Assembly: GCF_007183175.1 (NCBI RefSeq)
Contig: NZ_AP019807.1
Coordinates: 1,367,001 to 1,431,000, forward strand
Source of the DNA: Microbulbifer sp. GL-2
GTDB lineage: Bacteria; Pseudomonadota; Gammaproteobacteria; Pseudomonadales; Cellvibrionaceae
Direction: 5' to 3'
Length of the DNA stretch: 64,000 bases
This document shows positions 33,761 to 42,732 of the stretch, piece by piece; positions within the stretch are counted from its first letter, which is position 1, and every line of letters starts with the position of its first letter. Below the pieces are notes generated by a model, which did not search any database, had not been told where the DNA came from, and worked only from the letters and a program-made list of their open reading frames with translations. A program made the position numbers and the translations under genes.

Positions 33761-35359
33761 ATGAAAACAGTAGCTATCAGTATTCTCGGTACCACTAAAG
33801 ACCGGCGTGGCAGGACCGACAAACGCTGGGACAAGTGGCGGCCCAATATTTCCATGTGTCAGCACGATGACCTACTTATCGATCGGCTGGAACTCCTGTT
33901 CGACAACCACTCAAAGGGCCTGGCCGACCAAGTTACCGAGGACATAGCGCAAGTTTCTCCAGAATCGGAAGTGGTCCACCATCGGGTTAACTTCGGCGAT
34001 CCTTGGGACTTCGAGAACGTTTACAGCCACCTGTTGGATTTCGCCCGAGCCTATACATTCAAGCCCGATGAAGAGCAGTACCTGATACATATCACTACCG
34101 GGACCCACGTGGCGCAAATCTGCCTTTACCTGCTTACCGAAGCCGGCTATTTCCCCGGACGCTTGCTGCAGACCTCCCCCTCGCATAAGAACAGCAACCT
34201 GCCGGGTCAGTACCAGATTATCGATCTCGACCTGTCCAAATACGATCAGATTGCTTCGCGCTTCCAACGGGAACACCAGGAGGGCACCACCTACCTGAAA
34301 GGCGGTATCGAGACCAACAATCTGGCCTTCAATCAGATGATCGAGCAGTTGGAGCAGGTCTCTATCCGCTCCGATGCGCCCATTCTGATTACAGGGCCAA
34401 CAGGAGCTGGCAAATCGCAACTGGCCCAGCGTGTCTATGAGTTGCGCAAGCAGCGTGGAAAACTGGAGGGAGGTTTGGTGGCAGTGAACTGCGCCACCCT
34501 GCGCGGCGAAAATGCCATGTCCGCCCTGTTCGGCCACCGCAAGGGAGCCTTTACCGGCGCCACCACACATCGCCCAGGGCTGTTAATGGAAGCTGATAAG
34601 GGCCTGCTTTTTCTTGACGAGATCGGCGAGCTGGGACTGGACGAGCAAGCAATGCTGTTGCGAGCCATAGAGCACAAACACTTTATGCCTTTTGGCTCTG
34701 ACAAAGAAGTGAGCAGTCACTTTCAACTGATCGCTGGCACTAATCGAGACCTTATTCAGCTCAGCCGCGATGGTAAATTTCGTGCAGACCTACTGGCCCG
34801 TATTGACCTGTGGACTTACCGCCTGCCCTCCCTGCGTGAGCGTATTGAAGACCTGGAACCCAATATCGATTTTGAATTGGAAGCTTTCTCGAGAAGGTCC
34901 GGCCACCTTGTCAGCTTTAATAAAGCCTCACGTGAAAAATACCTCAACTTTGGAGGTTCAGCCCAAGCCAGCTGGTCTGCCAACTTCCGCGATCTCAACG
35001 CCAGTATCTTACGTATGGGTACCCTCGCTGACGGCGGGCGCATCACTACGCAAGTGGTGGAGGAGGAAATCCAGCGATTGCGGCTCAAGTGGCAAGCCCC
35101 TCAAGACAATTCATCACTCCCATTCGCACGTATTGATACTCTGCTTGGCCCCGGTAGCACCGAGCAGATGGATTACTACGAACAGGTCAAATTGGCAGGG
35201 TTGATCCAAGTGTGTGAAGAGTCCAGCTCCATGGCCGAAGCCGGACGCAAGCTTTTCCAGGTGAGTCGCGCTACAAAAAAATCTAGCAATGACTCCCACA
35301 GGGTACGCCAACTACTGGAAAAATACGGACTAAAATTCGAGCAGATTAATAAAGCCTAG
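33761..35359 (+). CDS. rtcR: Sigma-54-dependent activator RtcR with CARF domain
   Basis: The 532-residue activator has an N-terminal CARF domain (KTVAISILGTTKDRRGRTDK; YLIHITTGTHVAQICLYLL), which senses oligoadenylate or RNA-end signals and represses the ATPase until bound. The central AAA+ domain has Walker A GPTGAGKSQLAQ at about residue 210, the sigma-54 contact loop GAFTGA at about 261-266 and Walker B GLLFLDEIGEL. A C-terminal HTH (SSMAEAGRKLFQVSRATKKSS) binds the rtcB upstream region. It is divergent from rtcB, as in E. coli. The gene ends 58 bases before the MORN/C13 lipoprotein gene. Confidence 0.95.
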   Translation: MKTVAISILGTTKDRRGRTDKRWDKWRPNISMCQHDDLLIDRLELLFDNHSKGLADQVTEDIAQVSPESEVVHHRVNFGDPWDFENVYSHLLDFARAYTFKPDEEQYLIHITTGTHVAQICLYLLTEAGYFPGRLLQTSPSHKNSNLPGQYQIIDLDLSKYDQIASRFQREHQEGTTYLKGGIETNNLAFNQMIEQLEQVSIRSDAPILITGPTGAGKSQLAQRVYELRKQRGKLEGGLVAVNCATLRGENAMSALFGHRKGAFTGATTHRPGLLMEADKGLLFLDEIGELGLDEQAMLLRAIEHKHFMPFGSDKEVSSHFQLIAGTNRDLIQLSRDGKFRADLLARIDLWTYRLPSLRERIEDLEPNIDFELEAFSRRSGHLVSFNKASREKYLNFGGSAQASWSANFRDLNASILRMGTLADGGRITTQVVEEEIQRLRLKWQAPQDNSSLPFARIDTLLGPGSTEQMDYYEQVKLAGLIQVCEESSSMAEAGRKLFQVSRATKKSSNDSHRVRQLLEKYGLKFEQINKA

Positions 35360-35417
35360 GGCCCTGTTGAAGCCATTTTGTTAATCTCAACCCAGAACCT
35401 CAATGATGGATCATGGA

Positions 35418-36908
35418 ATGAGATACGCTTGCATAACTCCGCTTTTTCTAATTCTCAGTGCCTGTGAGCCGACACAGTTTGCAGGCGGCACCGCCCTGCC
35501 AGATGGCTCCGTGTACAAAGGCGACCTTCAAAATGGCCTGTTCCACGGCCAGGGGCAACTGCAATGGCCCGATGGCAATCAATACCATGGAGAGTTTCGC
35601 AGTGGACGTATGAGTGGTCTGGGCGTGCTCACCGACACAGAAGGCTGTATCTATGAAGGCGGATTCCTGAATGGAGAACTCCATGGAAAAGGTCGCTATG
35701 CCTGCGGCGAAAATCAGTGGTCCGGCCAGTTCAGGGAAGGGGAACTGCAGAAAGGCTCAGTGAAGTGGGCTAACGGTGAAATTTACAGTGGTGAGTTCCT
35801 GGGTTTTGATCCCCACGGAGAAGGAGAGCTGACCATCGAAGATGGCAGTCAATATAAGGGCACTTTTGAACAGGGGATGTTACAGCACGGAAGCTACACG
35901 GATAACGAAGGCTATAGTTACAATGGAAACTTCAAGTACAATTTTTATTCAGGCAAAGGGGAATTAACCCAACCTGACGGCACGATTATCCGAGCCAACT
36001 TCCGCTACGGTGAAGCGGATGGAAAAGGCCAGCGTGTGCGTACTGATGCCGAAGGCAATACTGTTGAGGAGCCCGGTTACTTTGCCGAGGGGGTCTACTT
36101 TCCAAGTGAGGCGGCCTGGCGCGCACAACAAGAAATTCCTGCGGCTCAGGCGGAAACCCGCCTTTATAGCGAGAGTGATCGCTTACAAAGCGCTATTGAT
36201 GCACTGGTACCGCAGAGGCCCGGTGTACGTGATGTATACACACTGCTGGTAGGCGGTGATGGCACCTCTCCGGTTTTTGCCAGGGAATTGGATTGGGTGG
36301 CAGAGCGCCTTGGTGAAGCCTTTGATATTGACGGACGCATGTTGCGTCTGAGTAATGGCGGTAGCTACAGTTTCCCTCTCGCCACTCGAACCAGTATCCA
36401 GGAAAGTCTCGATGCCCTGGATCAGTTGCTGGACCCACAGGAAGACCTGTTGCTGGTACACCTTGTCAGCCACGGTGCCCGCAACGGCGATTTAACAATT
36501 GCCGAAGGCAAAATGCCACTAATTGATCTCTCTGTAGCAGACGGAAAAAAGTGGCTGGATAACCTTAATGCACAGTATCAATGGATAGTGATTTCTGCCT
36601 GTTATTCCGGCCAGTGGATTGAGCCCTTAAGTACCCCAAATCGTATCGTATTTACTTCCGCCGCCGATGATAGAACCTCCTTTGGTTGCAGCGATGACTC
36701 CCAGCGCACCTGGTTCAGTTCTGCGCTCTATGGCGATGCTCTACAGCAGGGAATAAAAGACCCCAAGGTTTGGTTTAGTACGGCGAACAAAAAGGTCACT
36801 GAAATGGAAAAGGAACAAGGGATTGAAGAAGATGCTCACTCCCTCCCCCAGTATTCCATCGGGAAAAATTTCCTGACATGGTGGAAGAAAAACAAAGAAG
36901 TCTATTGA
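35418..36908 (+). CDS. MORN-repeat lipoprotein with C13-type (legumain-like) protease domain
   Basis: The 496-residue product begins with a lipoprotein signal (MRYACITPLFLILSAC, lipobox LSAC). About eight MORN-type repeats follow over residues 35-230 (YKGDLQNGLFHGQGQLQWP; YHGEFRSGRMSGLG; YEGGFLNGELHGKG), each of the Y.G....G..HG.G type. A C13/caspase-like domain starts at about 275 (VRDVYTLLVGGDG). Catalytic His352 is in LVSHGARNG and Cys395 in VISACYSG, matching the family. The enzyme would be outer-membrane anchored, with the MORN part as a spacer or binding platform. The start is ATG 35418; in-frame ATGs at 35403 and 35406 are alternatives. It lies on the rtcR side and overlaps the start region of the next gene. 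Confidence 0.85.
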   Translation: MRYACITPLFLILSACEPTQFAGGTALPDGSVYKGDLQNGLFHGQGQLQWPDGNQYHGEFRSGRMSGLGVLTDTEGCIYEGGFLNGELHGKGRYACGENQWSGQFREGELQKGSVKWANGEIYSGEFLGFDPHGEGELTIEDGSQYKGTFEQGMLQHGSYTDNEGYSYNGNFKYNFYSGKGELTQPDGTIIRANFRYGEADGKGQRVRTDAEGNTVEEPGYFAEGVYFPSEAAWRAQQEIPAAQAETRLYSESDRLQSAIDALVPQRPGVRDVYTLLVGGDGTSPVFARELDWVAERLGEAFDIDGRMLRLSNGGSYSFPLATRTSIQESLDALDQLLDPQEDLLLVHLVSHGARNGDLTIAEGKMPLIDLSVADGKKWLDNLNAQYQWIVISACYSGQWIEPLSTPNRIVFTSAADDRTSFGCSDDSQRTWFSSALYGDALQQGIKDPKVWFSTANKKVTEMEKEQGIEEDAHSLPQYSIGKNFLTWWKKNKEVY

Positions 36909-36946
36909 AAGTTAAGTCTTGGCAACAAGCGAAAGGAGGTAATCAC

Positions 36947-37726
36947 TTGGAGTTCACAGGCTGTTCTCTGGAATTGTTATCTATTTTATTTTTGGTTGCC
37001 GTAATTGCCGGCCTACTCGATACATTGGCGGGCGGTGGCGGCCTGATAACAGTACCGGCCTTAATCCTTAGTGGGGTACCACCACTGTCTGCCTTAGGTA
37101 CCAACAAATTACAAGGCAGTATCGGTACGGCTACATCCTCTTATATGATGATTAGGAGTAACAAAATAAGCTGGGATGGAATTAAGAACTTAATGCTATC
37201 CGCCTTTATTGGCGCAGCCATTGGAACAATAGCCGTACAATTTGTCGATACTGCTTTCTTGTCTTTTATTATTCCTATAGTGCTGCTGCTTATTGCTGTT
37301 TATTTTCTGATTTCCCCGTCTATGATTCAGAATAATGATGAGCCAAAATTATCGAGCAGAAAATATAAATATGGGGTAATTCCATTTATTGGATACTATG
37401 ACGGTATGTTCGGGCCTGGTACTGGATCATTTTTTACCTTGTCAGGCATTGCTTGCAGAGGACAGGATTTATTGACATCCACTGCGATGGCAAAGCCTCT
37501 TAACTTCTCTACCAATATAGCTTCTTTAATTGTATTTTTGCTTGCAGGACAAGTTGTGTGGGTCGTAGGCATCCTAATGATGGTTGGACAAGTCATAGGT
37601 GCGTGGATAGGGTCGCACTGTCTATTTAAAATTAATCCTACCTACCTGAGAGGAGTAGTCGTTCTTATATGTAGCACGATGCTAATAAAGTACGTCCACT
37701 CCATGGGATGGATAGACTTTATCTGA
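36947..37726 (+). CDS. TauE/SafE-family sulfite/organosulfonate permease
   Basis: The 259-residue inner-membrane protein has about eight helices. The family signature GLLDTLAGGGGLITVPALIL sits in the first repeat and GYYDGMFGPGTGSFFTL in the second. TauE/SafE proteins export or take up sulfite, sulfoacetate or other organic anions; the substrate here cannot be fixed. I place the start at TTG 36947, which has a perfect AAAGGAGG site 7 bases upstream. An in-frame ATG at 36878 would overlap the end of the MORN/C13 gene. It lies 38 bases after that gene and may be co-transcribed. Confidence 0.85.
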   Translation: MEFTGCSLELLSILFLVAVIAGLLDTLAGGGGLITVPALILSGVPPLSALGTNKLQGSIGTATSSYMMIRSNKISWDGIKNLMLSAFIGAAIGTIAVQFVDTAFLSFIIPIVLLLIAVYFLISPSMIQNNDEPKLSSRKYKYGVIPFIGYYDGMFGPGTGSFFTLSGIACRGQDLLTSTAMAKPLNFSTNIASLIVFLLAGQVVWVVGILMMVGQVIGAWIGSHCLFKINPTYLRGVVVLICSTMLIKYVHSMGWIDFI

Positions 37727-37786
37727 AAACAAGCAGTCTATTAGATTGTACAGAAAAATGGCCAGAAGCGTGTCTGCTTTCTCATG

Positions 37787-37822
37787 TGCAATCCCGCTCT
37801 AACAATTGAGAACGAGATTGCA
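37787..37822. terminator. Possible hairpin between convergent genes
   Basis: TGCAATC and GATTGCA form the base of an imperfect stem, extended by G-U pairs to about 13 bases. It lies between the convergent TauE/SafE and DUF885 genes, 11 bases beyond the stop of the latter. There is no clear T tract on either strand, so the terminator role is uncertain. Confidence 0.3.
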
Positions 37823-37832
37823 AAACGATACT

Positions 37833-39617
37833 TTATGAAGATTTCTGTTCCGCAATAAAGCCTTGCATCTGCTCTTCCAACATTGAAAGCGGTAAGGCTC
37901 CATTCTTTAACAGTGCATCGTGAAAGGCACGTAAATCAAACTTATCATCCAGCTCCTTTTCCGCCCGCGCACGCAGCTGGCGAATCTTAATTTCTCCCAT
38001 TTTGTAAGAGAGGGCTTGGCCCGGCCAGGAGATATAGCGATCCACTTCGGCACGCACATTCGCAGGAGATAGCGAAGTATTGCTGGAGAGAAAGTCGAGA
38101 GCCTGTTGGCGAGTCCACCCTTGGGAATGAATGCCGGTATCAATCACCAGGCGTGCGGCGCGCCACATTTCATAGCTGAGACGACCAAAATGCTCGTAAG
38201 GCGTAGTGTACAGACCCATCTCCTTACCGAGACGCTCAGAATAAAGCGCCCAACCCTCACCAAAAGCGCTCAAGTAAAGGTTTCGGCGGAAGTCCGGTAC
38301 ATTTTCCAGCTCTTGGGACAGAGCATTTTGCAGGTGATGACCAGGCACTGACTCGTGCAGAGTCAAAGCAGGTAATTCATAAAGGGGGCGCTGATCCAAG
38401 CCATAAGTATTCAGCCAATAAGCACCGCCACGGGTACCGCCGATGGCGGCAGGATTATAGGAAGCGGTAGTATAATTGGGAGCAATTTCGCTGGGTACTG
38501 GAACTACACCGTAAGGAGTACGTGGCAGCAGGTTAAAGAATTCAGGCAACAGATAATCAATGCGCTTGGAGATATAGGCTGTCTCTTTAAGTAACTCTTC
38601 AGGTGTCTTGGCATAGAACTGCGGGTCTGTGCGCAGGAAATGGGTAAACTCTTCAAAAGTGCCTTTAAAGCCAGACTCCTTTATAAGCTCATCCATCTCC
38701 GCCCGGATACGCTTCACTTCGGCGAGACCGGTACGGTGGATCTCTGCCGGATCCATATCCAAGGTCACATAGTTGCGGATGTTGTGGCGATAGTAGTCAC
38801 TACCACCACGCATCTCCTCGGCACCAATGGTTTCACTGGCGGCTTTGAGGTAATCGCCTTCAAGGAAGTCCGCCACGCGGGCAAAGGCTGGAATGGCAAC
38901 CTGTGCAATTGCCTCTTTACCATTATCACGCAGGCGCTGCTGTTCCGCGACGGGGATCGATGCAGGCATCTCGGCAAAGGGTTTGTACAAACTGCTCTTG
39001 GTTGGGTCTTTATACACTTGGGCGCGCACCGTGGGTGCTATGCCCTGCACCACTATTTTCGGCAGCACAAAGCCAGTGCGAATGCCATCGCGCATATTGG
39101 CAATATTCTCATCAAAGTATCGGCCGAAGTCCCGGATACGGGCGATATAGTCCTCATAATCGCCAGCACGGGTCATAGCCAGGCCACTATTGGCATCCAG
39201 TGCCGAGCTGTAAAAACTATAGAAGGTATTAAGAGGCACACGCTCCAGGAACAGCTCATTGGCTTCGATAGAGCTCTCCAGAACCCAAGCGAGTAATTCC
39301 CGGTTGACCCGGTCTGAATCGTCCAGTTCGCTGAGATCCAGAGCATCAAGACGCTGAAGCAGCTCCTCCTCAGTCTTCAGGCGACGCGCTCTATCTTTAG
39401 CCGTCACTCCCGGCAACTTGCTATTGTAATCCGACACCCCCATACGACCAGCTGTAATCGGGTCCTCACGCAGGCTGTATTGCCAGTGATCTTCAATCAC
39501 CCCCTTCAGCTGTTCTGTTGTCGTCGCAGCCCAGGATGCTGGGGCTAAAATCAAAGTGACCAAAACAAAACCAGATGCGTGTTTAAAGTGTTTAGCCAGG
39601 GCCTTACCGGGTTTCAC
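37833..39617 (-). CDS. DUF885-family secreted metallopeptidase-like protein
   Basis: The 594-residue product belongs to DUF885, a zincin-like group of periplasmic peptidases. The zinc motif is HESVPGHHLQ, a variant HExxxHH arrangement found throughout the family, and the downstream EGWALYSERLGKEMG supplies the glutamate. A signal peptide (FKHASGFVLVTLILAPASWA) begins the protein. I chose the GTG at 39617, with GGAGAG 5 bases upstream; an in-frame GTG at 39674 would add 19 residues before a normal signal peptide. The family probably degrades oligopeptides; no substrate is known here. Confidence 0.87.
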   Translation of the reverse strand: MKPGKALAKHFKHASGFVLVTLILAPASWAATTTEQLKGVIEDHWQYSLREDPITAGRMGVSDYNSKLPGVTAKDRARRLKTEEELLQRLDALDLSELDDSDRVNRELLAWVLESSIEANELFLERVPLNTFYSFYSSALDANSGLAMTRAGDYEDYIARIRDFGRYFDENIANMRDGIRTGFVLPKIVVQGIAPTVRAQVYKDPTKSSLYKPFAEMPASIPVAEQQRLRDNGKEAIAQVAIPAFARVADFLEGDYLKAASETIGAEEMRGGSDYYRHNIRNYVTLDMDPAEIHRTGLAEVKRIRAEMDELIKESGFKGTFEEFTHFLRTDPQFYAKTPEELLKETAYISKRIDYLLPEFFNLLPRTPYGVVPVPSEIAPNYTTASYNPAAIGGTRGGAYWLNTYGLDQRPLYELPALTLHESVPGHHLQNALSQELENVPDFRRNLYLSAFGEGWALYSERLGKEMGLYTTPYEHFGRLSYEMWRAARLVIDTGIHSQGWTRQQALDFLSSNTSLSPANVRAEVDRYISWPGQALSYKMGEIKIRQLRARAEKELDDKFDLRAFHDALLKNGALPLSMLEEQMQGFIAEQKSS

Positions 39618-39828
39618 AGTGCTCTCCGTCGATATACTCGAATTATTGCTTAATTTATCGAGCCACCTTAACACGAGTGGCTGGGCACAAAGCCGTTTTC
39701 TGTGACCGTGGGCCCGGCCATGATTTACGATTGCGTAATAGAGAAAAAGAACAGCGCCGCTGGGAAGGGAAACATTCAGGATAATCCGGGAGCCCCATGG
39801 ATAGGTGCCCCCGGAATCTTAGGGCAGG

Positions 39829-40566
39829 CTAGCCTCTGCGAGCATAGGAGCGGATGGAGTATCCACCGCTCAGTCCCGCGGCATACATGGATTTATACCA
39901 GAATGACTGGGTAAACCAATTAAAGAATGCGGCACGGGACTCGAACCAGAATTCACCAAAATTTGGATCGAAGAAGGAGATATCCTGGGCTACCCATGCG
40001 GACATGGTATGGCCGGCAAAAGTACCGCTCAGGCCTATCTTTTTATAACAACCGGCTCCGCCGGTCAGGTCGCGAATAATCTCTCGAGCCAAAGCACTGG
40101 GCGAGAACATACCGCTCTGGCCATTCACCCTGCGTGGATTGTGAACTGCGTGAATCATCCTTCCTCCGCGGCCATCAGGGAAGGCACCGCCGGATACATT
40201 CTGACTGACTGGATACAAATTTTGCTCTCCCAACCAGGCTTCAGTAATCATATCCTGATTACCCTGTACACCCGCCTGCTGTAATGTCATCACATGAAAG
40301 AGGTGCTGTTCACTCAGGTTGTCATTGGGGCATAACCAACTCCACAAAGTGCCGTCCTCGGAGTGGTATTTCATCCAAAATGCCGACAGGGATTCACAAA
40401 CACCTCCGGCAGTATCCTCGTGAATGGTGATCTGCGCTTTTACTGGGTCAAAGCACTGGCTGAACCGCTTGACGATAACTCCGTTACTATTGAGCACAGA
40501 CTGCTGAACCGGCCCCACACGCGTTCCGGTCAGGTTTAGAATTGTTTTATCAACCCACACTGGCAC
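39829..40566 (-). CDS. YopT-like (peptidase C58) cysteine protease
   Basis: The 245-residue product has the catalytic triad of the YopT/AvrPphB group: Cys57 in AGGVCESLSAFW, His186 in AGHTMSAWV and Asp200 in FFDPNFGEFWF. The C..LS..W, GH, (F/Y)(F/Y)DPN.GEF pattern is specific for the C58 family, whose known members are effectors that cleave Rho GTPases or other host proteins, or are parts of larger toxins. No secretion signal, secretion genes or immunity gene are seen next to it. Start is GTG, with GAGGGA about 8 bases upstream. It may be a free-standing effector or a detached toxin domain. Confidence 0.78.
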   Translation of the reverse strand: MPVWVDKTILNLTGTRVGPVQQSVLNSNGVIVKRFSQCFDPVKAQITIHEDTAGGVCESLSAFWMKYHSEDGTLWSWLCPNDNLSEQHLFHVMTLQQAGVQGNQDMITEAWLGEQNLYPVSQNVSGGAFPDGRGGRMIHAVHNPRRVNGQSGMFSPSALAREIIRDLTGGAGCYKKIGLSGTFAGHTMSAWVAQDISFFDPNFGEFWFESRAAFFNWFTQSFWYKSMYAAGLSGGYSIRSYARRG

Positions 40567-41070
40567 TTCTATTCCCTCACTTTTTCAAGGCAAGAAAGGC
40601 GTTTCGAAAATCCTTTTAAACAACTATCACAGAATTTTTTGGACGCCACTGATTGGTTTATGGGCGGCATTGAAGCAGAAAAATTTCATGGTAGACAGGC
40701 AAATAGAATGCTTTTTTAATCGACTCTGGCACTATTTTTAAATGCGGCATCGATACTGGCAAACTCAGGAAGACTGGAAGGTATTTGACCAACTAAAATC
40801 GACCAACAAATGATTTTTAACCTTATTTTCAAAAATAATTCACATTATTGATATTTAAATCTTATTTGACTTGACCAATATGGGGCATTCTAGTCATGAG
40901 TTTCAGCTATAAAAACTACCATAGGCGTTAAAGAAACATACAAAACCAATCAGTTTTTAATTGCTCAAAAAAACAGCTTATCGAAAATAATAAGTCGATA
41001 AACGGACTCTATAAATAAGCGTGAGAAACTTTATATTTTTGAGCGTCAACAAACTGCTCGCCCGTAATTA
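40567..41070. other. AT-rich intergenic stretch upstream of the YopT-like gene
   Basis: No gene is supported. It must hold the promoter of the minus-strand YopT-like gene. Runs of A and T dominate, especially 40790-40870. No clear repeats or attachment sites were seen. Confidence 0.4.
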
Positions 41071-41139
41071 AAAAAGCCCGACCAAATTAAACCCCATAGT
41101 CACATAATTGCTATGGGTTCAATTCAGTCGGACTTTTTA
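41071..41139 (-). terminator. Terminator of the hppD-fahA operon
   Basis: AAAAAGCCCGAC at 41071 and GTCGGACTTTTT at 41128 form a long A-T/G-C stem, with an inner hairpin (CCCATAG and CTATGGG) in the loop. It starts 12 bases after the fahA stop. On the minus strand it ends in a T run, so it should stop transcription of the tyrosine-degradation genes. Confidence 0.75.
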
Positions 41140-41151
41140 CAATTTACGGGA

Positions 41152-42159
41152 TTAAGCCTGCTCTACAGTCTGCTCAATACGACCGAAAATTGACTGGCCT
41201 TGGGGATCAAGCATTTCAATAGCGATGGTATTACCAAAATCCATAAACGGTGTGCTCGGTGAGCCGTTCTGGATAGTCTCAATCATGCGGATCTCGGCGA
41301 TGCAGCTGTAACCAACACCACCCTCTGCAACGGGCTTGCCGGCTCCCCCATCCAGTTTATTGGATACGGTACCAGAACCAATAATGGTGCCCGCACAAAG
41401 TGGGCGGGTTCTGGCCGCGTGGGCAACCAGTTGGCCGAAATGGAAAGTCATATCCACACCGGCATTGGGCTCACCAAACTTCTCTCCATTCAAATGGGAA
41501 ACAAGCGGCAGGTGCAATTTACCCTCGCGCCACTTTTCACCCAGTTGCTCGGGAGTCACGCATACCGGCGAGAAGGCGCTGGATGGTTTGGACTGGTAAA
41601 AGCCAAAACCCTTAGCCAACTCCGCAGGAATCAAACCACGCAGGGAAACGTCGTTTACCAGCATTACCAGTTTGATGTGGGACAGCGCATCCTCGGCGGA
41701 CACCCCCATAGGCACATCGTCGGTAATCACGGCAATTTCCGCTTCGAAGTCGATGCCAAAACCATTGCTCTGCGGCATCTTCACAGGTTCGCGCGGAGCC
41801 AGGAAGGTATCGGAGCCGCCCTGATACATCAGCGGGTCACTGTAGAAGCTCTCCGGCACCTCGGCACCTCGGGCTTTACGTACCAGCTCTACATGATTCA
41901 CGTAAGCGCTGCCATCGGCCCAATGATATGCGCGCGGCAGAGGCGATGCACACTGGGTCTGGTCGAAGGCTTCGCCCTGGATTTCGCGGTTTTGCAGGCG
42001 TTCGTGCAGTTTCTCCAGCTCGCCGCTCACTACTGCCCAGTTGTCCAGTGCACTCTGCATGGTGGGCGCGATATCGCCGGCTGCTACCATGCGGGTTAGA
42101 TCATCGCTGACAACAACCAGTTGGCCATCGCGGCCGGATTTAAGGCTGGCTAACTTCAC
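41152..42159 (-). CDS. Fumarylacetoacetate hydrolase-family protein
   Basis: The 335-residue protein belongs to the FAH family, which hydrolyses fumarylacetoacetate to fumarate and acetoacetate as the last step of tyrosine breakdown. The C-terminal FAH domain contains GFGIDFEAEIAVITDDVP, the E.E metal ligands, LVNDVSLRGL, and the conserved GTIIGSGTVS with GGVGYSCIAEIRM. The context (hppD and a VOC gene in the same operon) supports fumarylacetoacetase function. It overlaps the VOC gene by 4 bases (ATGA), so translation is coupled. Confidence 0.9.
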   Translation of the reverse strand: MKLASLKSGRDGQLVVVSDDLTRMVAAGDIAPTMQSALDNWAVVSGELEKLHERLQNREIQGEAFDQTQCASPLPRAYHWADGSAYVNHVELVRKARGAEVPESFYSDPLMYQGGSDTFLAPREPVKMPQSNGFGIDFEAEIAVITDDVPMGVSAEDALSHIKLVMLVNDVSLRGLIPAELAKGFGFYQSKPSSAFSPVCVTPEQLGEKWREGKLHLPLVSHLNGEKFGEPNAGVDMTFHFGQLVAHAARTRPLCAGTIIGSGTVSNKLDGGAGKPVAEGGVGYSCIAEIRMIETIQNGSPSTPFMDFGNTIAIEMLDPQGQSIFGRIEQTVEQA

Positions 42160-42716
42160 TGTGCCTCCCCTTCAGTTTTTTCCACAAATTCTTCTTCCCC
42201 GTGCATCCAGGCAGCATGCCTTGGGGCTTTTTTCGTACGCGACCACTCATCCAGCATATCTTCTGCCACCCGCTTCAGCTCCTTGTGCATACCGGGCTTA
42301 GCGGTGTTGGCGGCCAACTCAATGCGGTGGCCATTGGGGTCGAAGAAATAGATCGACTGGAAAATAGTGTGATTAGTGGGGCCCAGTACATCGACCCCAG
42401 CCGCTTCCAGTCGCTCTTTGGTCGCGAGCATTTCCTCCATAGACTCCACTTCGAAAGCGATATGCTGCACCCACTTGGGCGTATTTTCATCGCGCCCCAT
42501 CTCCGGCGAGTTGGGGATTTCGAAGAAGGCAAGCACATTCCCCATACCTGCATCCATAAATACATGCATGTAAGGATCCGGCTCACCGGTTGAGGGTACC
42601 TCGTTTTCGGCAATGGCCAACTGAAAGTCCATGCCGAGAAGATCGCGATAGAATTCTACGGTCTCCTTGGCGTCCCTGCAGCGATACGCCACGTGGTGAA
42701 TGCGCTTAATGCCCAT
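42156..42716 (-). CDS. VOC-family dioxygenase/glyoxalase-like protein in the hppD operon
   Basis: The 186-residue product has two VOC modules: KRIHHVAYRCRDAKETVEFYRDLLGM at the start, VQHIAFEVESMEEML in the middle and FFDPNGHRIELAAN near the end. His, His and Glu of the metal site are all present. Its function in the pathway is not settled. It stands exactly where homogentisate dioxygenase or maleylacetoacetate isomerase genes often lie, but it belongs to neither family. It starts 16 bases after hppD. Confidence 0.8.
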   Translation of the reverse strand: MGIKRIHHVAYRCRDAKETVEFYRDLLGMDFQLAIAENEVPSTGEPDPYMHVFMDAGMGNVLAFFEIPNSPEMGRDENTPKWVQHIAFEVESMEEMLATKERLEAAGVDVLGPTNHTIFQSIYFFDPNGHRIELAANTAKPGMHKELKRVAEDMLDEWSRTKKAPRHAAWMHGEEEFVEKTEGEAQ

Positions 42717-42732
42717 TGAAGCCTCCGGTTTT

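Noticed and set aside
40740..40770. Sigma-54-like TGGCAC upstream of the YopT-like gene
   Set aside because: The -12 GC element is absent at the needed spacing and the orientation does not face a gene start.
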